A stretch of 64,000 bases of DNA from Cellulophaga baltica (GCF_018861125.1 NZ_JAHKQN010000018.1:149142-213141), one strand, 5' to 3'. Numbered from the stretch's first letter, positions 1 to 9,222 are shown. A program made the numbers and translations. The notes: generated by a model not told the origin, from the letters alone.

Positions 1-1297
1 ATTTTTCCATAGTGCCTTTCACCACCTGAATAACTTTTATTAAATCATCTTTAGCTTCTTCTTTGTCTTTCGGATTTTTAGTGTTGTCATCCATTTTAGC
101 TCCTTCACCATTTATCTCATCAAATTCTTCTCCGAAATAATGAAGAATAAATTTTCTACGAGACATAGATGTTTCGGCATAAGCAACCATTTCTTGTAAC
201 AATGCATTACCTATTTCTTGCTCTGCTACTGGTTTGCCTGACATGAATTTTTCAAGCTTCTCAATATCTTTGTACGAATAAAAAGCTAAACAATGGCCTT
301 CACCACCATCTCTACCTGCTCTACCCGTTTCTTGGTAGTAACTTTCAATACTTTTAGGAATATCATTATGAATCACAAACCGAACATCAGGCTTGTCAAT
401 TCCCATACCAAAGGCAATGGTAGCCACTACAACATCAACATCTTCCATCAAAAACATATCTTGATATTTAGATCGTGTTTTAGTATCAAAACCTGCATGG
501 TAAGGCACTGCACTTACTCCATTTACTTGTAATACTTGTGCTAATTCCTCAACCTTTTTTCTACTCAAACAATAGATAATACCAGATTTACCCGAATTCT
601 GTTTTACAAAACGAATAATATCAGATTCTATATTTTGAGTTTTTGGTCGTACTTCGTAAAATAAATTTGGCCTGTTAAATGATGCTTTAAATAAATCTGC
701 ATCACCAATACCTAAGTTTTTAATTATATCTTCTTGAACTTTAGGAGTTGCCGTAGCAGTCAAACCAATTACCGGAATGTTATCGCCTAACCTAGCGATT
801 ATAGTTTTTAAATTACGGTATTCTGGCCTAAAATCATGTCCCCATTCTGATATACAATGAGCCTCATCAACCGCAACAAATGAAATTTTTACAGATTGTA
901 AAAATTCAACATACTCATCTTTAGTTAATGACTCTGGTGCAACATATAATAATTTAGTAATACCGCTTGTAATATCACTTTTTACTTGCTTTATTTCCGT
1001 TTTAGTTAACGAAGAATTTAAAACATGAGCTATACCTACTTCAGATGAAACACCACGAATGGCATCAACTTGATTTTTCATCAATGCAATTAAAGGAGAA
1101 ACAACAATTGCTGTACCTTCTTGCATTAAGGCTGGTAATTGGTAGCAAAGAGATTTTCCGCCCCCTGTGGGCATTATCACAAAGCAATTTTTCCCATCAA
1201 GAATGCTTTTAACAACACTCTCTTGAAGTCCTTTAAACTTAGAAAAACCAAAATATTTTTTTAGTGAGGAATGCAAATTAATATCACTCAAACTCAT
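1..1297 (-). CDS. recQ: RecQ-family ATP-dependent DNA helicase (3' end beyond window)
   Basis: A 3'-5' superfamily 2 helicase of DNA repair and recombination; the C-terminus runs off the left edge, leaving about 432 residues. The start reads MSLSDINLHSSLKKYFGF. Walker A TGGGKS lies near residues 44-49, DEAH at 144-147, and motif VI QETGRAGRDGG is present. The part after the helicase core (SRRKFILHYFGEE) lacks the cysteines of the classical RecQ zinc finger, which as I recall is usual for Bacteroidota homologues. The RQC and HRDC regions cannot be judged here. It is divergent from kdsD, with about 210 bp between the starts. The family call is secure from the motifs; which RecQ paralogue this is remains open. 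Confidence 0.93.
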   Translation of the reverse strand, partial: MSLSDINLHSSLKKYFGFSKFKGLQESVVKSILDGKNCFVIMPTGGGKSLCYQLPALMQEGTAIVVSPLIALMKNQVDAIRGVSSEVGIAHVLNSSLTKTEIKQVKSDITSGITKLLYVAPESLTKDEYVEFLQSVKISFVAVDEAHCISEWGHDFRPEYRNLKTIIARLGDNIPVIGLTATATPKVQEDIIKNLGIGDADLFKASFNRPNLFYEVRPKTQNIESDIIRFVKQNSGKSGIIYCLSRKKVEELAQVLQVNGVSAVPYHAGFDTKTRSKYQDMFLMEDVDVVVATIAFGMGIDKPDVRFVIHNDIPKSIESYYQETGRAGRDGGEGHCLAFYSYKDIEKLEKFMSGKPVAEQEIGNALLQEMVAYAETSMSRRKFILHYFGEEFDEINGEGAKMDDNTKNPKDKEEAKDDLIKVIQVVKGTMEK

Positions 1298-1441
1298 AAT
1301 GTATTAAACTATTAATATGGCTTACAATTAAATTAGTAAAAACTAACCTATTTCACTAACGCTTGCAGCAAGATAAAAATTATTCTAAAAACAAAAAGTT
1401 ACTTTAAATAATTTTAAATATACTATAACATATAGTTTATG

Positions 1442-1449
1442 TAATTTTG
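1442..1449 (+). promoter_or_regulatory. Putative -7 element upstream of kdsD
   Basis: TAATTTTG matches the Bacteroidota -7 consensus TAnnTTTG, about 57 bp before the kdsD start, in the AT-rich 1298-1505 gap between divergent recQ and kdsD. No convincing -33 TTG is present at the right spacing, so this is a weak call. Confidence 0.35.
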
Positions 1450-1505
1450 TAACTAAATATAAGACATTCTTTTAGGAATACAATTAGATAATTGAAAAAA
1501 TAACA

Positions 1506-2471
1506 TTGGAAAACGATACTGCAATACTAAAAATCGCCAAGAGAACCATTGAAAATGAGGCAAATGCAATTCAAAACCTCTCTTCCCTTTTAGATAATAA
1601 ATTTTCTAACGCTGTAAAACACATTATCAATTCATCTGGTAGAATTGTCATTTCAGGGATTGGCAAAAGTGCACTTATAGCTTCAAAAATAGTTGCAACT
1701 TTAAATTCAACAGGAACTCCTGCCATTTTTATGCATGCTGCAGATGCTATTCATGGTGATTTAGGAACTATTCAAGAATATGACACGGTAATTTGCATAT
1801 CAAATAGTGGTAATACACCCGAAATAAAAATGTTAATACCGCTCATTAAAAAAGGCGGTAATACATTAATTGCAATGACAGGTAATTTAGATTCTGCTCT
1901 AGCAAAACAATCAGATTTTGTTTTAAATACTTATGTAGAAAAAGAAGCTTGTCCAAATAATTTAGCTCCAACCACAAGTACAACGGCTCAATTAGTTATT
2001 GGTGATGCGATTGCTGTTTGTTTATTAGAATTAAGAGGTTTTAGTAGTAAAGATTTTGCAAAATACCACCCTGGTGGCACATTAGGCAAACGTTTGTATT
2101 TACGCGTTTCTGATATTGCGGAAAAAAATCAAAAACCTCAGGTAGATATTAATGCTGATGTAAAAACGGTTATTGTTGAAATATCTAAAAAAATGCTTGG
2201 CGTCACTGCTGTACTAGAGAATGATAAAATTGTTGGTATTGTTACCGATGGTGATATTAGAAGAATGCTAAACAAGCATGATGTTATTGGCGGGCTTACT
2301 GCTAAAGATATTATGAGCTCAAACCCAAAAACTATAGCAAATAATACATTAGCTATAAAGGCATTAGAATTAATGCAAGAAAAAAATATATCACAAGTAT
2401 TAGCCGTTGACAACGGCACTTATATGGGCGTAGTTCATATTCATAATTTAATAACTGAAGGAATTTTATAA
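1506..2471 (+). CDS. kdsD: D-arabinose 5-phosphate isomerase (KpsF/GutQ family)
   Basis: Interconverts ribulose 5-phosphate and arabinose 5-phosphate, the first step of Kdo synthesis for lipopolysaccharide; cytoplasmic. The 321 residues match the family's normal length. The SIS domain covers roughly 40-175, with GIGKSA near 51-56 and SNSGNTPE at 99-106; the HPGGTLGKRL motif near 189-198 leads into two CBS domains (about 205-255 and 270-321). The start is TTG; no in-frame ATG lies between it and the upstream stop at 1485. It is followed after 5 bp by tatC and then lptB, so Kdo synthesis, Tat export and LPS transport are grouped. Confidence 0.93.
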   Translation: MENDTAILKIAKRTIENEANAIQNLSSLLDNKFSNAVKHIINSSGRIVISGIGKSALIASKIVATLNSTGTPAIFMHAADAIHGDLGTIQEYDTVICISNSGNTPEIKMLIPLIKKGGNTLIAMTGNLDSALAKQSDFVLNTYVEKEACPNNLAPTTSTTAQLVIGDAIAVCLLELRGFSSKDFAKYHPGGTLGKRLYLRVSDIAEKNQKPQVDINADVKTVIVEISKKMLGVTAVLENDKIVGIVTDGDIRRMLNKHDVIGGLTAKDIMSSNPKTIANNTLAIKALELMQEKNISQVLAVDNGTYMGVVHIHNLITEGIL

Positions 2472-2476
2472 CAAAG

Positions 2477-3313
2477 ATGAAAGAAACTCAAAATGAGATG
2501 TCTTTTTTAGACCATCTAGAAGAATTACGCTGGCATTTAATACGTGCAACTTTAGCAGTTGTTATCATTGGATGTGTTGCTTTTGCTGTAAGTGGTTTTA
2601 TATTTGACAATATTATTTTTGCACCAAGTAGAATGGACTTTGCAACCTATGAGTTCTTCTGTAATATCGCTACTTTTTTTAATATGGAGTCTGATTTTTG
2701 TGCAGATAAATTACCATTCACCATACAAAGTAGAACTATGGCAGGGCAGTTTTCTGCTGATATTTGGACCTCAATTTGGGCTGGAGTTATTTTAGCATTT
2801 CCCTACATTTTATTTGAAATGTGGAAATTTATAAGTCCTGGTTTGTATGAAAAAGAACGTAAAAACTCTAAAGGTTTTATTGTTATTGCTTCGTTTTTAT
2901 TCTTTTTAGGTGTTTTATTTGGGTATTATATTGTTGCTCCGTTATCTATAAACTTTTTAGGCACATATTCAGTAAGTGAAACAGTTTTAAATGAATTTGA
3001 TTTAAGCTCCTATATTTCAACATTACGATCTTCAGTAATCGCTTGTGGAATTATTTTTGAATTACCGATTATCATCTTTTTCTTAACTAAAATTGGTTTA
3101 GTTACTCCTGAAATTTTAAAGAAATATAGAAAAATTGCACTTGTTGTTGTACTTATATTATCAGCTGTAATTACACCTCCTGATGTTGCTAGCCAAATTG
3201 TTGTATCAATACCTATTATAATATTGTACCAAGTGAGTATTTACATCTCAGGTTATGTACTTCGAAAAGAAGCAAAAAAGGAAGCTAAATTAAAAAAACA
3301 AAAGGCTAAATAA
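2477..3313 (+). CDS. tatC: Sec-independent protein translocase TatC
   Basis: Core receptor of the twin-arginine pathway, binding signal peptides and assembling with TatA. The 278-residue protein has the expected six hydrophobic segments. The N-terminal signature FLDHLEELRWHLIR sits at about residues 10-23, and PDVASQIVVSIP occurs in the last membrane region. The C-terminus is a lysine-rich tail (KKEAKLKKQKAK). It starts 5 bp after kdsD and is probably co-transcribed with it. No tatA is in the window. Compared with many TatC proteins there is a longer first periplasmic loop (about residues 45-90) carrying two cysteines, a feature I associate with Bacteroidota versions. Confidence 0.95.
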   Translation: MKETQNEMSFLDHLEELRWHLIRATLAVVIIGCVAFAVSGFIFDNIIFAPSRMDFATYEFFCNIATFFNMESDFCADKLPFTIQSRTMAGQFSADIWTSIWAGVILAFPYILFEMWKFISPGLYEKERKNSKGFIVIASFLFFLGVLFGYYIVAPLSINFLGTYSVSETVLNEFDLSSYISTLRSSVIACGIIFELPIIIFFLTKIGLVTPEILKKYRKIALVVVLILSAVITPPDVASQIVVSIPIIILYQVSIYISGYVLRKEAKKEAKLKKQKAK

Positions 3314-3389
3314 TTTTAAAAAGTTGATACTAACCGTTTCAAAATGGTTAAAAAACAATTAATTACTTTTATTGATAAGCTTTTAAGTT

Positions 3390-3397
3390 TAGATTTG
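3390..3397 (+). promoter_or_regulatory. Putative -7 element for lptB
   Basis: TAGATTTG fits TAnnTTTG in the 116-bp gap between tatC and lptB, 33 bp before the lptB ATG. A TTG lies upstream but at a non-ideal spacing of 15 bp. lptB may therefore have its own promoter in addition to read-through from kdsD-tatC. Confidence 0.38.
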
Positions 3398-3429
3398 ATA
3401 CGAATTTAACCATACAGAAATTCATTTAA

Positions 3430-4170
3430 ATGAAGTTACGCGCAGATAATATAATGAAGTCCTACAGAGGGCGACAAGTAGTAAGAGGTATATCTCTTGA
3501 GGTAAACCAAGGTGAAATCGTAGGCCTTTTGGGGCCTAACGGAGCTGGTAAAACTACTTCTTTTTATATGATTGTTGGTTTAGTAAAACCTAATGGCGGT
3601 AATATATATTTAGATAATACTGAAATTACAAAATTCCCCATGTATAAAAGAGCCCAACATGGTATTGGGTACTTAGCACAAGAGGCTTCGGTATTTAGAA
3701 AATTAAGTATTGAAGATAATATTTTAAGTGTATTACAATTAACCAAGCTCAGTAAAAAAGAGCAAGAAATGAAAATGGAATCGCTTATTGAAGAATTTAG
3801 TCTTGGTCACATACGTACAAACCGTGGAGATTTACTTTCTGGTGGTGAGCGTAGACGTACTGAAATTGCTCGTGCACTAGCAACTGACCCAAAATTTATA
3901 CTTCTTGATGAACCGTTTGCTGGGGTTGACCCGGTTGCTGTTGAAGATATTCAGCGAATTGTAGCGCAACTTAAAAACAAAAATATTGGCATTTTAATTA
4001 CCGATCACAACGTACAAGAAACTCTTGCTATTACTGAGCGTTCTTATTTAATGTTTGAAGGTGGTATTTTAAAATCAGGTATACCTGAAGATCTTGCTGC
4101 TGATGAAATGGTACGTAAAGTATATTTAGGTCAGAATTTTGAGCTTCGTAAGAAGAAATTAGATTTTTAA
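3430..4170 (+). CDS. lptB: LPS export ABC transporter ATP-binding protein LptB
   Basis: ATPase that powers the LptFG complex to extract LPS from the inner membrane. The single ABC domain of 246 residues is the usual length. Walker A GPNGAGKT is at 35-42, signature LSGGE at 136-140, Walker B FILLDEP at 156-162, and the H-loop histidine in TDHNVQET is at about 193. The pattern [15 protein letters not shown] with [16 protein letters not shown] is diagnostic of LptB rather than a generic ABC ATPase. It lies close to kdsD, which makes the Kdo part of the molecule it exports. It converges with the minus-strand DUF1569 gene, 4 bp away. Confidence 0.94.
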   Translation: MKLRADNIMKSYRGRQVVRGISLEVNQGEIVGLLGPNGAGKTTSFYMIVGLVKPNGGNIYLDNTEITKFPMYKRAQHGIGYLAQEASVFRKLSIEDNILSVLQLTKLSKKEQEMKMESLIEEFSLGHIRTNRGDLLSGGERRRTEIARALATDPKFILLDEPFAGVDPVAVEDIQRIVAQLKNKNIGILITDHNVQETLAITERSYLMFEGGILKSGIPEDLAADEMVRKVYLGQNFELRKKKLDF

Positions 4171-4174
4171 AAAA

Positions 4175-4633
4175 CTACACTCCAAATTGCGTTAAGTGAT
4201 GGTCAATATGTTTGTAAAACAAATTATTCCATTCTGTTTTATTTAACTTACCAAAAGAGTTTGATTCTTTACCATCAAAGCCAGCTTCACCTAATTCTTC
4301 TGTTTTAATTATATATGCAATAAGTCTGTTTTTCTCAGCTTCAAAATCTCGCTCACCTTTAATTATAAAAGCAGGCGCTGTTTGAGAATTTCGTTTGTAA
4401 GGCTTTTCATTAACCACCGTGTTTTTTACAAATGATTTAAGTATAAATTTCATAAAAGCGTTAGGCTTCTTATGTTTATCTTCATAAACCATTTCATACA
4501 TAACACTTAAATGCGCCAGCATTTGACTAACGTCCATTTTACCCCAATTGGCTTGTGTAGTTGGTGTTAAAATATTTGTACGCTCAATAACTTTATTTGA
4601 AACTTCTTTGGTAAAAATGTTTGGTAAGGCCAT
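4175..4633 (-). CDS. DUF1569 (DinB-like superfamily) protein
   Basis: A 152-residue cytoplasmic protein with no signal peptide. The pattern WGKMDVSQMLAHLSVMYEM near the N-terminus and the closing KHIDHHLTQFG resemble DUF1569, a four-helix fold related to DinB/YfiT proteins. The histidines in these two motifs are the likely metal ligands in that superfamily. No substrate is known. It lies 5 bp downstream of pssA on the same strand and is presumably co-transcribed, but nothing in the sequence links it to phospholipid synthesis. Confidence 0.75.
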   Translation of the reverse strand: MALPNIFTKEVSNKVIERTNILTPTTQANWGKMDVSQMLAHLSVMYEMVYEDKHKKPNAFMKFILKSFVKNTVVNEKPYKRNSQTAPAFIIKGERDFEAEKNRLIAYIIKTEELGEAGFDGKESNSFGKLNKTEWNNLFYKHIDHHLTQFGV

Positions 4634-4638
4634 AATTA

Positions 4639-5394
4639 TTAAGGGTTTTTACTAGAGACGGAATTAAATACTGAAAGTGCTATATAAAATATGATTATAG
4701 CTGGTACTGCTAAAAACTTCAGGGTTGCTAACAACACTAAACAAATTAAGATAAAAATATATCGAACAGCATTATCTTTAAAATTCCAGCTTTTAAATTT
4801 TAATGCAAATAATTCTAAATTACAGTTTAGCAGAAACGCACTGAAAAATGTTGTACCTAATAAAAACCATTGATTTAAAATCACTCCATTTAAAACATCA
4901 TTATTATGATACATTAATATTAATGGCAATGAAATGATCAATAATGCATTAGCAGGTGTTGGCAAACCTACAAATGAATCTGTTTGGTTTTCATCTATAT
5001 TAAACTTTGCTAATCGATATCCTGAACCCAAAGTCACAACAAATCCTAAAAGCGGTATTAAGGATGATATTTCTAAGCCATTTAAAAATGAGCCATTTTC
5101 AATATGTAAATCAGAACTCCAGCCACCAGAAAAAGACATTTCTAAAAGCTTAAACATTACTACACCCGGAACTACACCACTAGTAACCATATCTGCCATA
5201 GAGTCTAACTGCAAACCAAGTTCACTTTTTACATTTAAAATGCGAGCTGAAAATCCATCAAAAAAATCAAAAACAATACCTAAAAACACAAAAAGAGCTA
5301 CCATTTCAAACACACAGTGAATTGCAAATACCATTGCAATACAACCGCAAAATAAATTTAAAAGTGTAATAAAATTAGGTATGTATTTTTTCAT
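4639..5394 (-). CDS. pssA: CDP-diacylglycerol--serine O-phosphatidyltransferase
   Basis: Integral membrane enzyme making phosphatidylserine, the precursor of phosphatidylethanolamine, from CDP-diacylglycerol and serine. The CDP-alcohol phosphotransferase signature DGxxARx8GxxxDxxxD is complete: D46 G47, A50 R51, G60, D64, D68. The 251 residues carry roughly six or more hydrophobic segments, as expected. Followed after 5 bp by the DUF1569 gene. The phosphatidylserine decarboxylase partner is not in the window. Confidence 0.92.
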   Translation of the reverse strand: MKKYIPNFITLLNLFCGCIAMVFAIHCVFEMVALFVFLGIVFDFFDGFSARILNVKSELGLQLDSMADMVTSGVVPGVVMFKLLEMSFSGGWSSDLHIENGSFLNGLEISSLIPLLGFVVTLGSGYRLAKFNIDENQTDSFVGLPTPANALLIISLPLILMYHNNDVLNGVILNQWFLLGTTFFSAFLLNCNLELFALKFKSWNFKDNAVRYIFILICLVLLATLKFLAVPAIIIFYIALSVFNSVSSKNP

Positions 5395-5500
5395 AATTGT
5401 TAAGCTTTATGTAAAAGTAGGATAATTTTCTTTGAAATAATTCTGAACAAAAAATTCTTTGCATCTTTGTTATGCGAACTACTTAGCTAGACCCAAAATC

Positions 5501-6676
5501 ATGAAATTAAAATCGTTCTTTTTTATTTTATTTTTTACCGTTTCTGTAATTGGTTATTGTCAACCAAAGTTAACTACAAAATCAACCATTAGCATTTTAA
5601 CTGTTGGTACTGCCGATGAATTATATGCAAAATTTGGTCACAGTGCTATTCGCATTAAAGATCCTAGTTTAGGTATTGATGTGGTGTACAACTATGGCCA
5701 TTTCGACTTTAATACACCTAATTTTTACTATAAGTTTACACGCGGAAAATTACTTTATGAATTATCGAGAGGTTCATTCTCTAGATTTATGTACAGCTAC
5801 GAAGTAGAAAACAGATGGGTGAAAGAGCAAAAATTGAACCTAACCTTAAAAGAAAAAAATGACTTTCTTGCTTTTTTAGAAGACAACTACAAGCCTGACA
5901 ATCGATTTTATAAATATGATTTTTTATTTGACAATTGCTCCACAAGAATACCCAATGCATTAAAAACCGTTTTAGGTGACAAATTAAGTTTTGATTACTC
6001 TCACCTAACCAAACAATATACATTTAGAGAATTATTACAGCAAAACCTTGAAGTAAACTCATGGTCAAATTTTGGTATTGATCTTGCACTTGGTTCAGTA
6101 ATAGATAGAGAAGCTACACCATGGGAGCATTTGTTTTTACCTATATATGTTTACAAACAATTACCTTACACCGAAGTGGGAGGTAAAAATATTGTAACTA
6201 GTGACAAGTATTTATTAGGTGTTAAACCCAGAGAAAATAATGATAATTTTATCACATCACCTTTAGTTGTACTTGCTATTTTTTTAAACTTAGTAGCTCT
6301 AATCACGTATTTAGATTATAAAAACGACACGCGTAGTAAGTGGCTAGATTTTATAATCTTTTTTATCACAGGAATTGCAGGTTTATTGATCGTCTTTCTT
6401 TGGTTAGGAACCGACCATAAAGCAACAGCCAATAATTTTAACTTTTTATGGACATTCCCATTAAACATAGTACTTGCATTTTTTATTTTAAAAGATAACC
6501 TACCAAAATGGGTAACTACATATTTATATACTCTTATTGGATTTTTAGTTTTAGCAATGATTATCTGGATATTTAAAGTTCAAGATTTTAGTATATTAAT
6601 ACTTCCAATCGTTATTTTATTAGCAATCAGGTATTCATTTTTAATTTATAAACAAAGGTCTGCTAGAGTTCATTAA
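5501..6676 (+). CDS. DUF4105 domain membrane protein
   Basis: A conserved Bacteroidota protein of unknown function. I place the start at the ATG at 5501 (391 residues): it gives a clean signal peptide ending ...SVIGYCQ, while a longer reading frame from 5459 would run over a promoter-like CATCTTTG at 5462-5469. The N-terminal 250 residues form the DUF4105 region, rich in aromatic residues, with YNYGHFDFNTPNFYYKF and YDFLFDNCSTRIP. The C-terminal part has four to five hydrophobic segments, so the protein is probably anchored with its DUF4105 domain in the periplasm. The conserved Cys and His pattern (FDNCSTR) suggests an enzyme-like fold, but this is inference. Confidence 0.8.
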   Translation: MKLKSFFFILFFTVSVIGYCQPKLTTKSTISILTVGTADELYAKFGHSAIRIKDPSLGIDVVYNYGHFDFNTPNFYYKFTRGKLLYELSRGSFSRFMYSYEVENRWVKEQKLNLTLKEKNDFLAFLEDNYKPDNRFYKYDFLFDNCSTRIPNALKTVLGDKLSFDYSHLTKQYTFRELLQQNLEVNSWSNFGIDLALGSVIDREATPWEHLFLPIYVYKQLPYTEVGGKNIVTSDKYLLGVKPRENNDNFITSPLVVLAIFLNLVALITYLDYKNDTRSKWLDFIIFFITGIAGLLIVFLWLGTDHKATANNFNFLWTFPLNIVLAFFILKDNLPKWVTTYLYTLIGFLVLAMIIWIFKVQDFSILILPIVILLAIRYSFLIYKQRSARVH

Positions 6677-6681
6677 CTTTG
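6674..6681 (+). promoter_or_regulatory. Putative -7 element for the ABC-F gene
   Basis: TAACTTTG matches TAnnTTTG and overlaps the stop codon of the DUF4105 gene, 21 bp before the ABC-F ATG. The position is right for a short 5' leader. No clear -33 element is visible. Confidence 0.4.
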
Positions 6682-6702
6682 CGGACTTAACACCAACGTT
6701 AC

Positions 6703-8583
6703 ATGAACCTACTCTCTGTAGAAAATATAGCCAAAGCATATGGCGAACATGTCTTATTCTCTGATATTTCATTCGGGATAAATAAAGACCAAAAAATTGC
6801 ATTAATTGCTAAAAATGGTAGTGGTAAAACATCTATTTTAAACATACTTTCTGGTTTAGACACCCCTGATTCTGGTCAAGTAAATTATAGAAAAGGAATA
6901 CGAGTTTCTTTTTTAGATCAAGAACCAAATTTAGATCCTGAATTAACTATTGAACAAACTATTTTTGCTTCAGATAATGAGGTATTAAAAGTGATTCGTG
7001 CTTATGAAAAAGCATTAGAAAACCCGGAAGATGCTGATGCTTACCAAACAGCTTTTGAAGGCATGGAGCGTTTTCAAGCTTGGGATTTTGAAACTCAGTA
7101 CAAACAAATACTTTCAAAACTAAACTTACACGATGTAAACTTAAAAGTTAATATACTCTCTGGTGGACAAAAGAAACGTTTAGCTCTTGCTGATGCTTTG
7201 ATCAATAAACCTGATTTATTAGTTTTAGATGAACCTACCAACCATTTAGATTTAGAGATGATTGAATGGTTAGAGCAGTATTTTGCTAAAGAAAATATGA
7301 CGCTATTTATGGTTACGCACGACCGTTACTTTTTAGAGCGTGTGTGTAATGAAATTATAGAACTTGATGAAGGTGTTTTGTATCCTTACAAGGGAAATTA
7401 TTCTTATTATTTAGAGAAAAAAGAAGCTCGTATTGAGCAAGAAGCTACAGAACAGCATAAATCTAAAATTCTATTTAAAAAAGAATTGAATTGGATGCGT
7501 AGACAGCCAAAGGCACGTACTACAAAATCTAAATCAAGAATTGACGATTTTTACGAAATTAAAGAGAGAGCCAACAAACGTAGGAATGAGAATGAGGTTG
7601 AACTTGAGATAAATATGGAGCGTATGGGCACCAAAATTATCGAGTTACACAAAATCTCAAAATCATACCCTAATAAGCCTATTTTAGATGATTTTGAATA
7701 TAATTTCTTACGTGGTGAACGCATAGGTATTATTGGTAAAAACGGTGCCGGGAAATCTACATTCTTAAATATTTTAAGTGGCAAAGAAGAACCTGACAGT
7801 GGCAAAGTTGTTGTTGGTGAAACTATAAAATTTGGGTATTACACTCAAAAAGGAATAAATATAAAAGACGGGCAAAAAGTTATTGATGTTATTCGTGAGT
7901 TTGGTGATTATATTCCACTTGCAAAAGGCCGTCAAATATCTGCACAACAATTGTTAGAGCGTTTTTTGTTTGATCGTAAAAAACAGTATGATTTTGTAGA
8001 CAAATTAAGTGGTGGTGAGCGCAAACGTTTATACTTGTGTACAATTTTAATTCAGAATCCTAACTTTTTAATTCTAGATGAGCCTACTAATGATTTAGAT
8101 ATTGTAACACTAAATGTTTTAGAAAGCTTTTTAATGGATTTTCCTGGTTGTTTAATTGTTGTATCTCACGACCGTTATTTTATGGACAAAATTGTAGACC
8201 ACCTTTTTGTTTTTAGAGGTGATGCTGTGATTGAAGATTTTCCAGGTAACTATTCTGATTACAGATCTTACGAAGACAGTGCTGTTTTAGAAAGCAGAGC
8301 TGCAAAAAAAGAAAAACCTCAAGAAAGTTCTGAAACTAATGACAAAGGCTCTTGGAAAAAAGAAGAAAAGAAAAAACTCTCTTTTCAAGAACAAAAAGAA
8401 TACACGAATATAGAACGTGAGATTAAAAAATTAGAAGCTAAAAAAGAAAAAACACAGCAAAAGTTCACCGACACTTCATTATCAGGAGATCAGATAAAAG
8501 AGCTTTCGATTGAATTAAAAGAAATTGAAGATGCTATTGAGGCGAAAACGGAACGTTGGTTTGAGCTTTCTGCTTTATTATAA
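6703..8583 (+). CDS. ABC-F family ATPase (Uup-like)
   Basis: A soluble protein of two fused ABC domains without membrane segments, the ABC-F architecture that acts on ribosomes or DNA rather than transport. Domain 1 has AKNGSGKT at 36-43 and LSGGQKKRLALA; domain 2 has GKNGAGKST and LSGGERKR; both Walker B motifs read DEPTN. The linker is rich in basic residues, and the C-terminal 90 residues are a charged coiled coil (KKEEKKKLSFQEQKEY), the arrangement of Uup. In domain 1 the first Walker A glycine is alanine, as I recall seeing in flavobacterial homologues. The 626-residue length fits Uup. The exact cellular role (DNA recombination or ribosome rescue) cannot be told from sequence. Confidence 0.88.
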   Translation: MNLLSVENIAKAYGEHVLFSDISFGINKDQKIALIAKNGSGKTSILNILSGLDTPDSGQVNYRKGIRVSFLDQEPNLDPELTIEQTIFASDNEVLKVIRAYEKALENPEDADAYQTAFEGMERFQAWDFETQYKQILSKLNLHDVNLKVNILSGGQKKRLALADALINKPDLLVLDEPTNHLDLEMIEWLEQYFAKENMTLFMVTHDRYFLERVCNEIIELDEGVLYPYKGNYSYYLEKKEARIEQEATEQHKSKILFKKELNWMRRQPKARTTKSKSRIDDFYEIKERANKRRNENEVELEINMERMGTKIIELHKISKSYPNKPILDDFEYNFLRGERIGIIGKNGAGKSTFLNILSGKEEPDSGKVVVGETIKFGYYTQKGINIKDGQKVIDVIREFGDYIPLAKGRQISAQQLLERFLFDRKKQYDFVDKLSGGERKRLYLCTILIQNPNFLILDEPTNDLDIVTLNVLESFLMDFPGCLIVVSHDRYFMDKIVDHLFVFRGDAVIEDFPGNYSDYRSYEDSAVLESRAAKKEKPQESSETNDKGSWKKEEKKKLSFQEQKEYTNIEREIKKLEAKKEKTQQKFTDTSLSGDQIKELSIELKEIEDAIEAKTERWFELSALL

Positions 8584-8592
8584 TAAAACCTA

Positions 8593-9090
8593 ATGCAATT
8601 TTTTAAGTACCTTAATTTTTTAATTACTGCCACTAATCAACATGGTGTGCACTCCCCTTTTGTATATAATTACATTACAAAAGGCATTTATAGTAAAGAA
8701 AAATTTAGTGCTAAAAAGTCAGAAAACATTCTCTTAAAAACCTTAATCTATTTTAAAATTTCGTCAATAAATATAGATTCAGAAAACATATTACTTCAAC
8801 AAACGGTGAAGAGTAATTTCCCGAATATCAAATTTGATAGCTCATCGTCTGAATTTTTCTATTTTAAAAACTTAAATGAAGTAGGTAAAATAAAAAATAT
8901 ATCAACCAAGAATGATAGTATTGTTTTTATTCATAATCTTCATAAGTATACTAATACTTGGCAAGACCTAATTAAAGACAAAAAAATTACTATTAGCATT
9001 AATTTGTTTTTTTGTGGCATCTTATTTTTTAGAAAAGAACAAGCTAAAGAGAATTTTAAAATTAGAATATATTCTAGTATTTTTAAATAA
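8593..9090 (+). CDS. Shortened class I SAM methyltransferase-like protein
   Basis: The N-terminus (FLITATNQHGVHSPFVYNYITKGIY) and C-terminus (FFCGILFFRKEQAKENFKIRI) resemble a flavobacterial SAM-dependent methyltransferase-like family whose members, as I recall them, are well over 200 residues. Here only 165 residues remain and the middle, where the GxGxG SAM-binding loop should be, is replaced by lysine- and asparagine-rich sequence with no such motif. The reading frame is open, so this may be a divergent protein that has lost catalysis, or a decaying gene with an internal deletion. It starts 9 bp after the ABC-F gene and is probably in the same operon. Confidence 0.55.
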   Translation: MQFFKYLNFLITATNQHGVHSPFVYNYITKGIYSKEKFSAKKSENILLKTLIYFKISSINIDSENILLQQTVKSNFPNIKFDSSSSEFFYFKNLNEVGKIKNISTKNDSIVFIHNLHKYTNTWQDLIKDKKITISINLFFCGILFFRKEQAKENFKIRIYSSIFK

Positions 9091-9101
9091 AAGCAACTCG
9101 A

Positions 9102-9221
9102 ATGGATTACATCATATACATAATATGTGCTTTTTTAGCCATAATTTTCATTAAGAATCTTATGGACAACAAAAAGCGTTCAAAAAAAAGAAAAGATCGC
9201 AAATTCATGGATCGCAAATAA
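9102..9221 (+). CDS. 39-residue single-pass membrane microprotein
   Basis: ATG at 9102 to TAA at 9221. The product starts MDYIIYIICAFLAIIFIKNL: one transmembrane helix of about 18 residues, followed by a very basic tail of about 19 residues rich in Lys and Arg. It sits between the methyltransferase-like gene (11 bp before) and the adenosyltransferase (1 bp after), so the spacing suits an operon member. The helix plus positive-tail design is that of a small inner-membrane protein. I recognise no family, and translation is not proven by sequence alone. Confidence 0.5.
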   Translation: MDYIIYIICAFLAIIFIKNLMDNKKRSKKRKDRKFMDRK

Positions 9222-9222
9222 T

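Noticed and set aside
3343..3408. A 21-codon ORF (MVKKQLITF...) between tatC and lptB as a leader peptide
   Set aside because: Short, no conserved feature, no attenuator hairpin after it; probably chance.
5459..5500. Upstream extension of the DUF4105 gene
   Set aside because: It would hide the signal peptide inside the protein and overlaps a promoter-like CATCTTTG; the ATG at 5501 is better.
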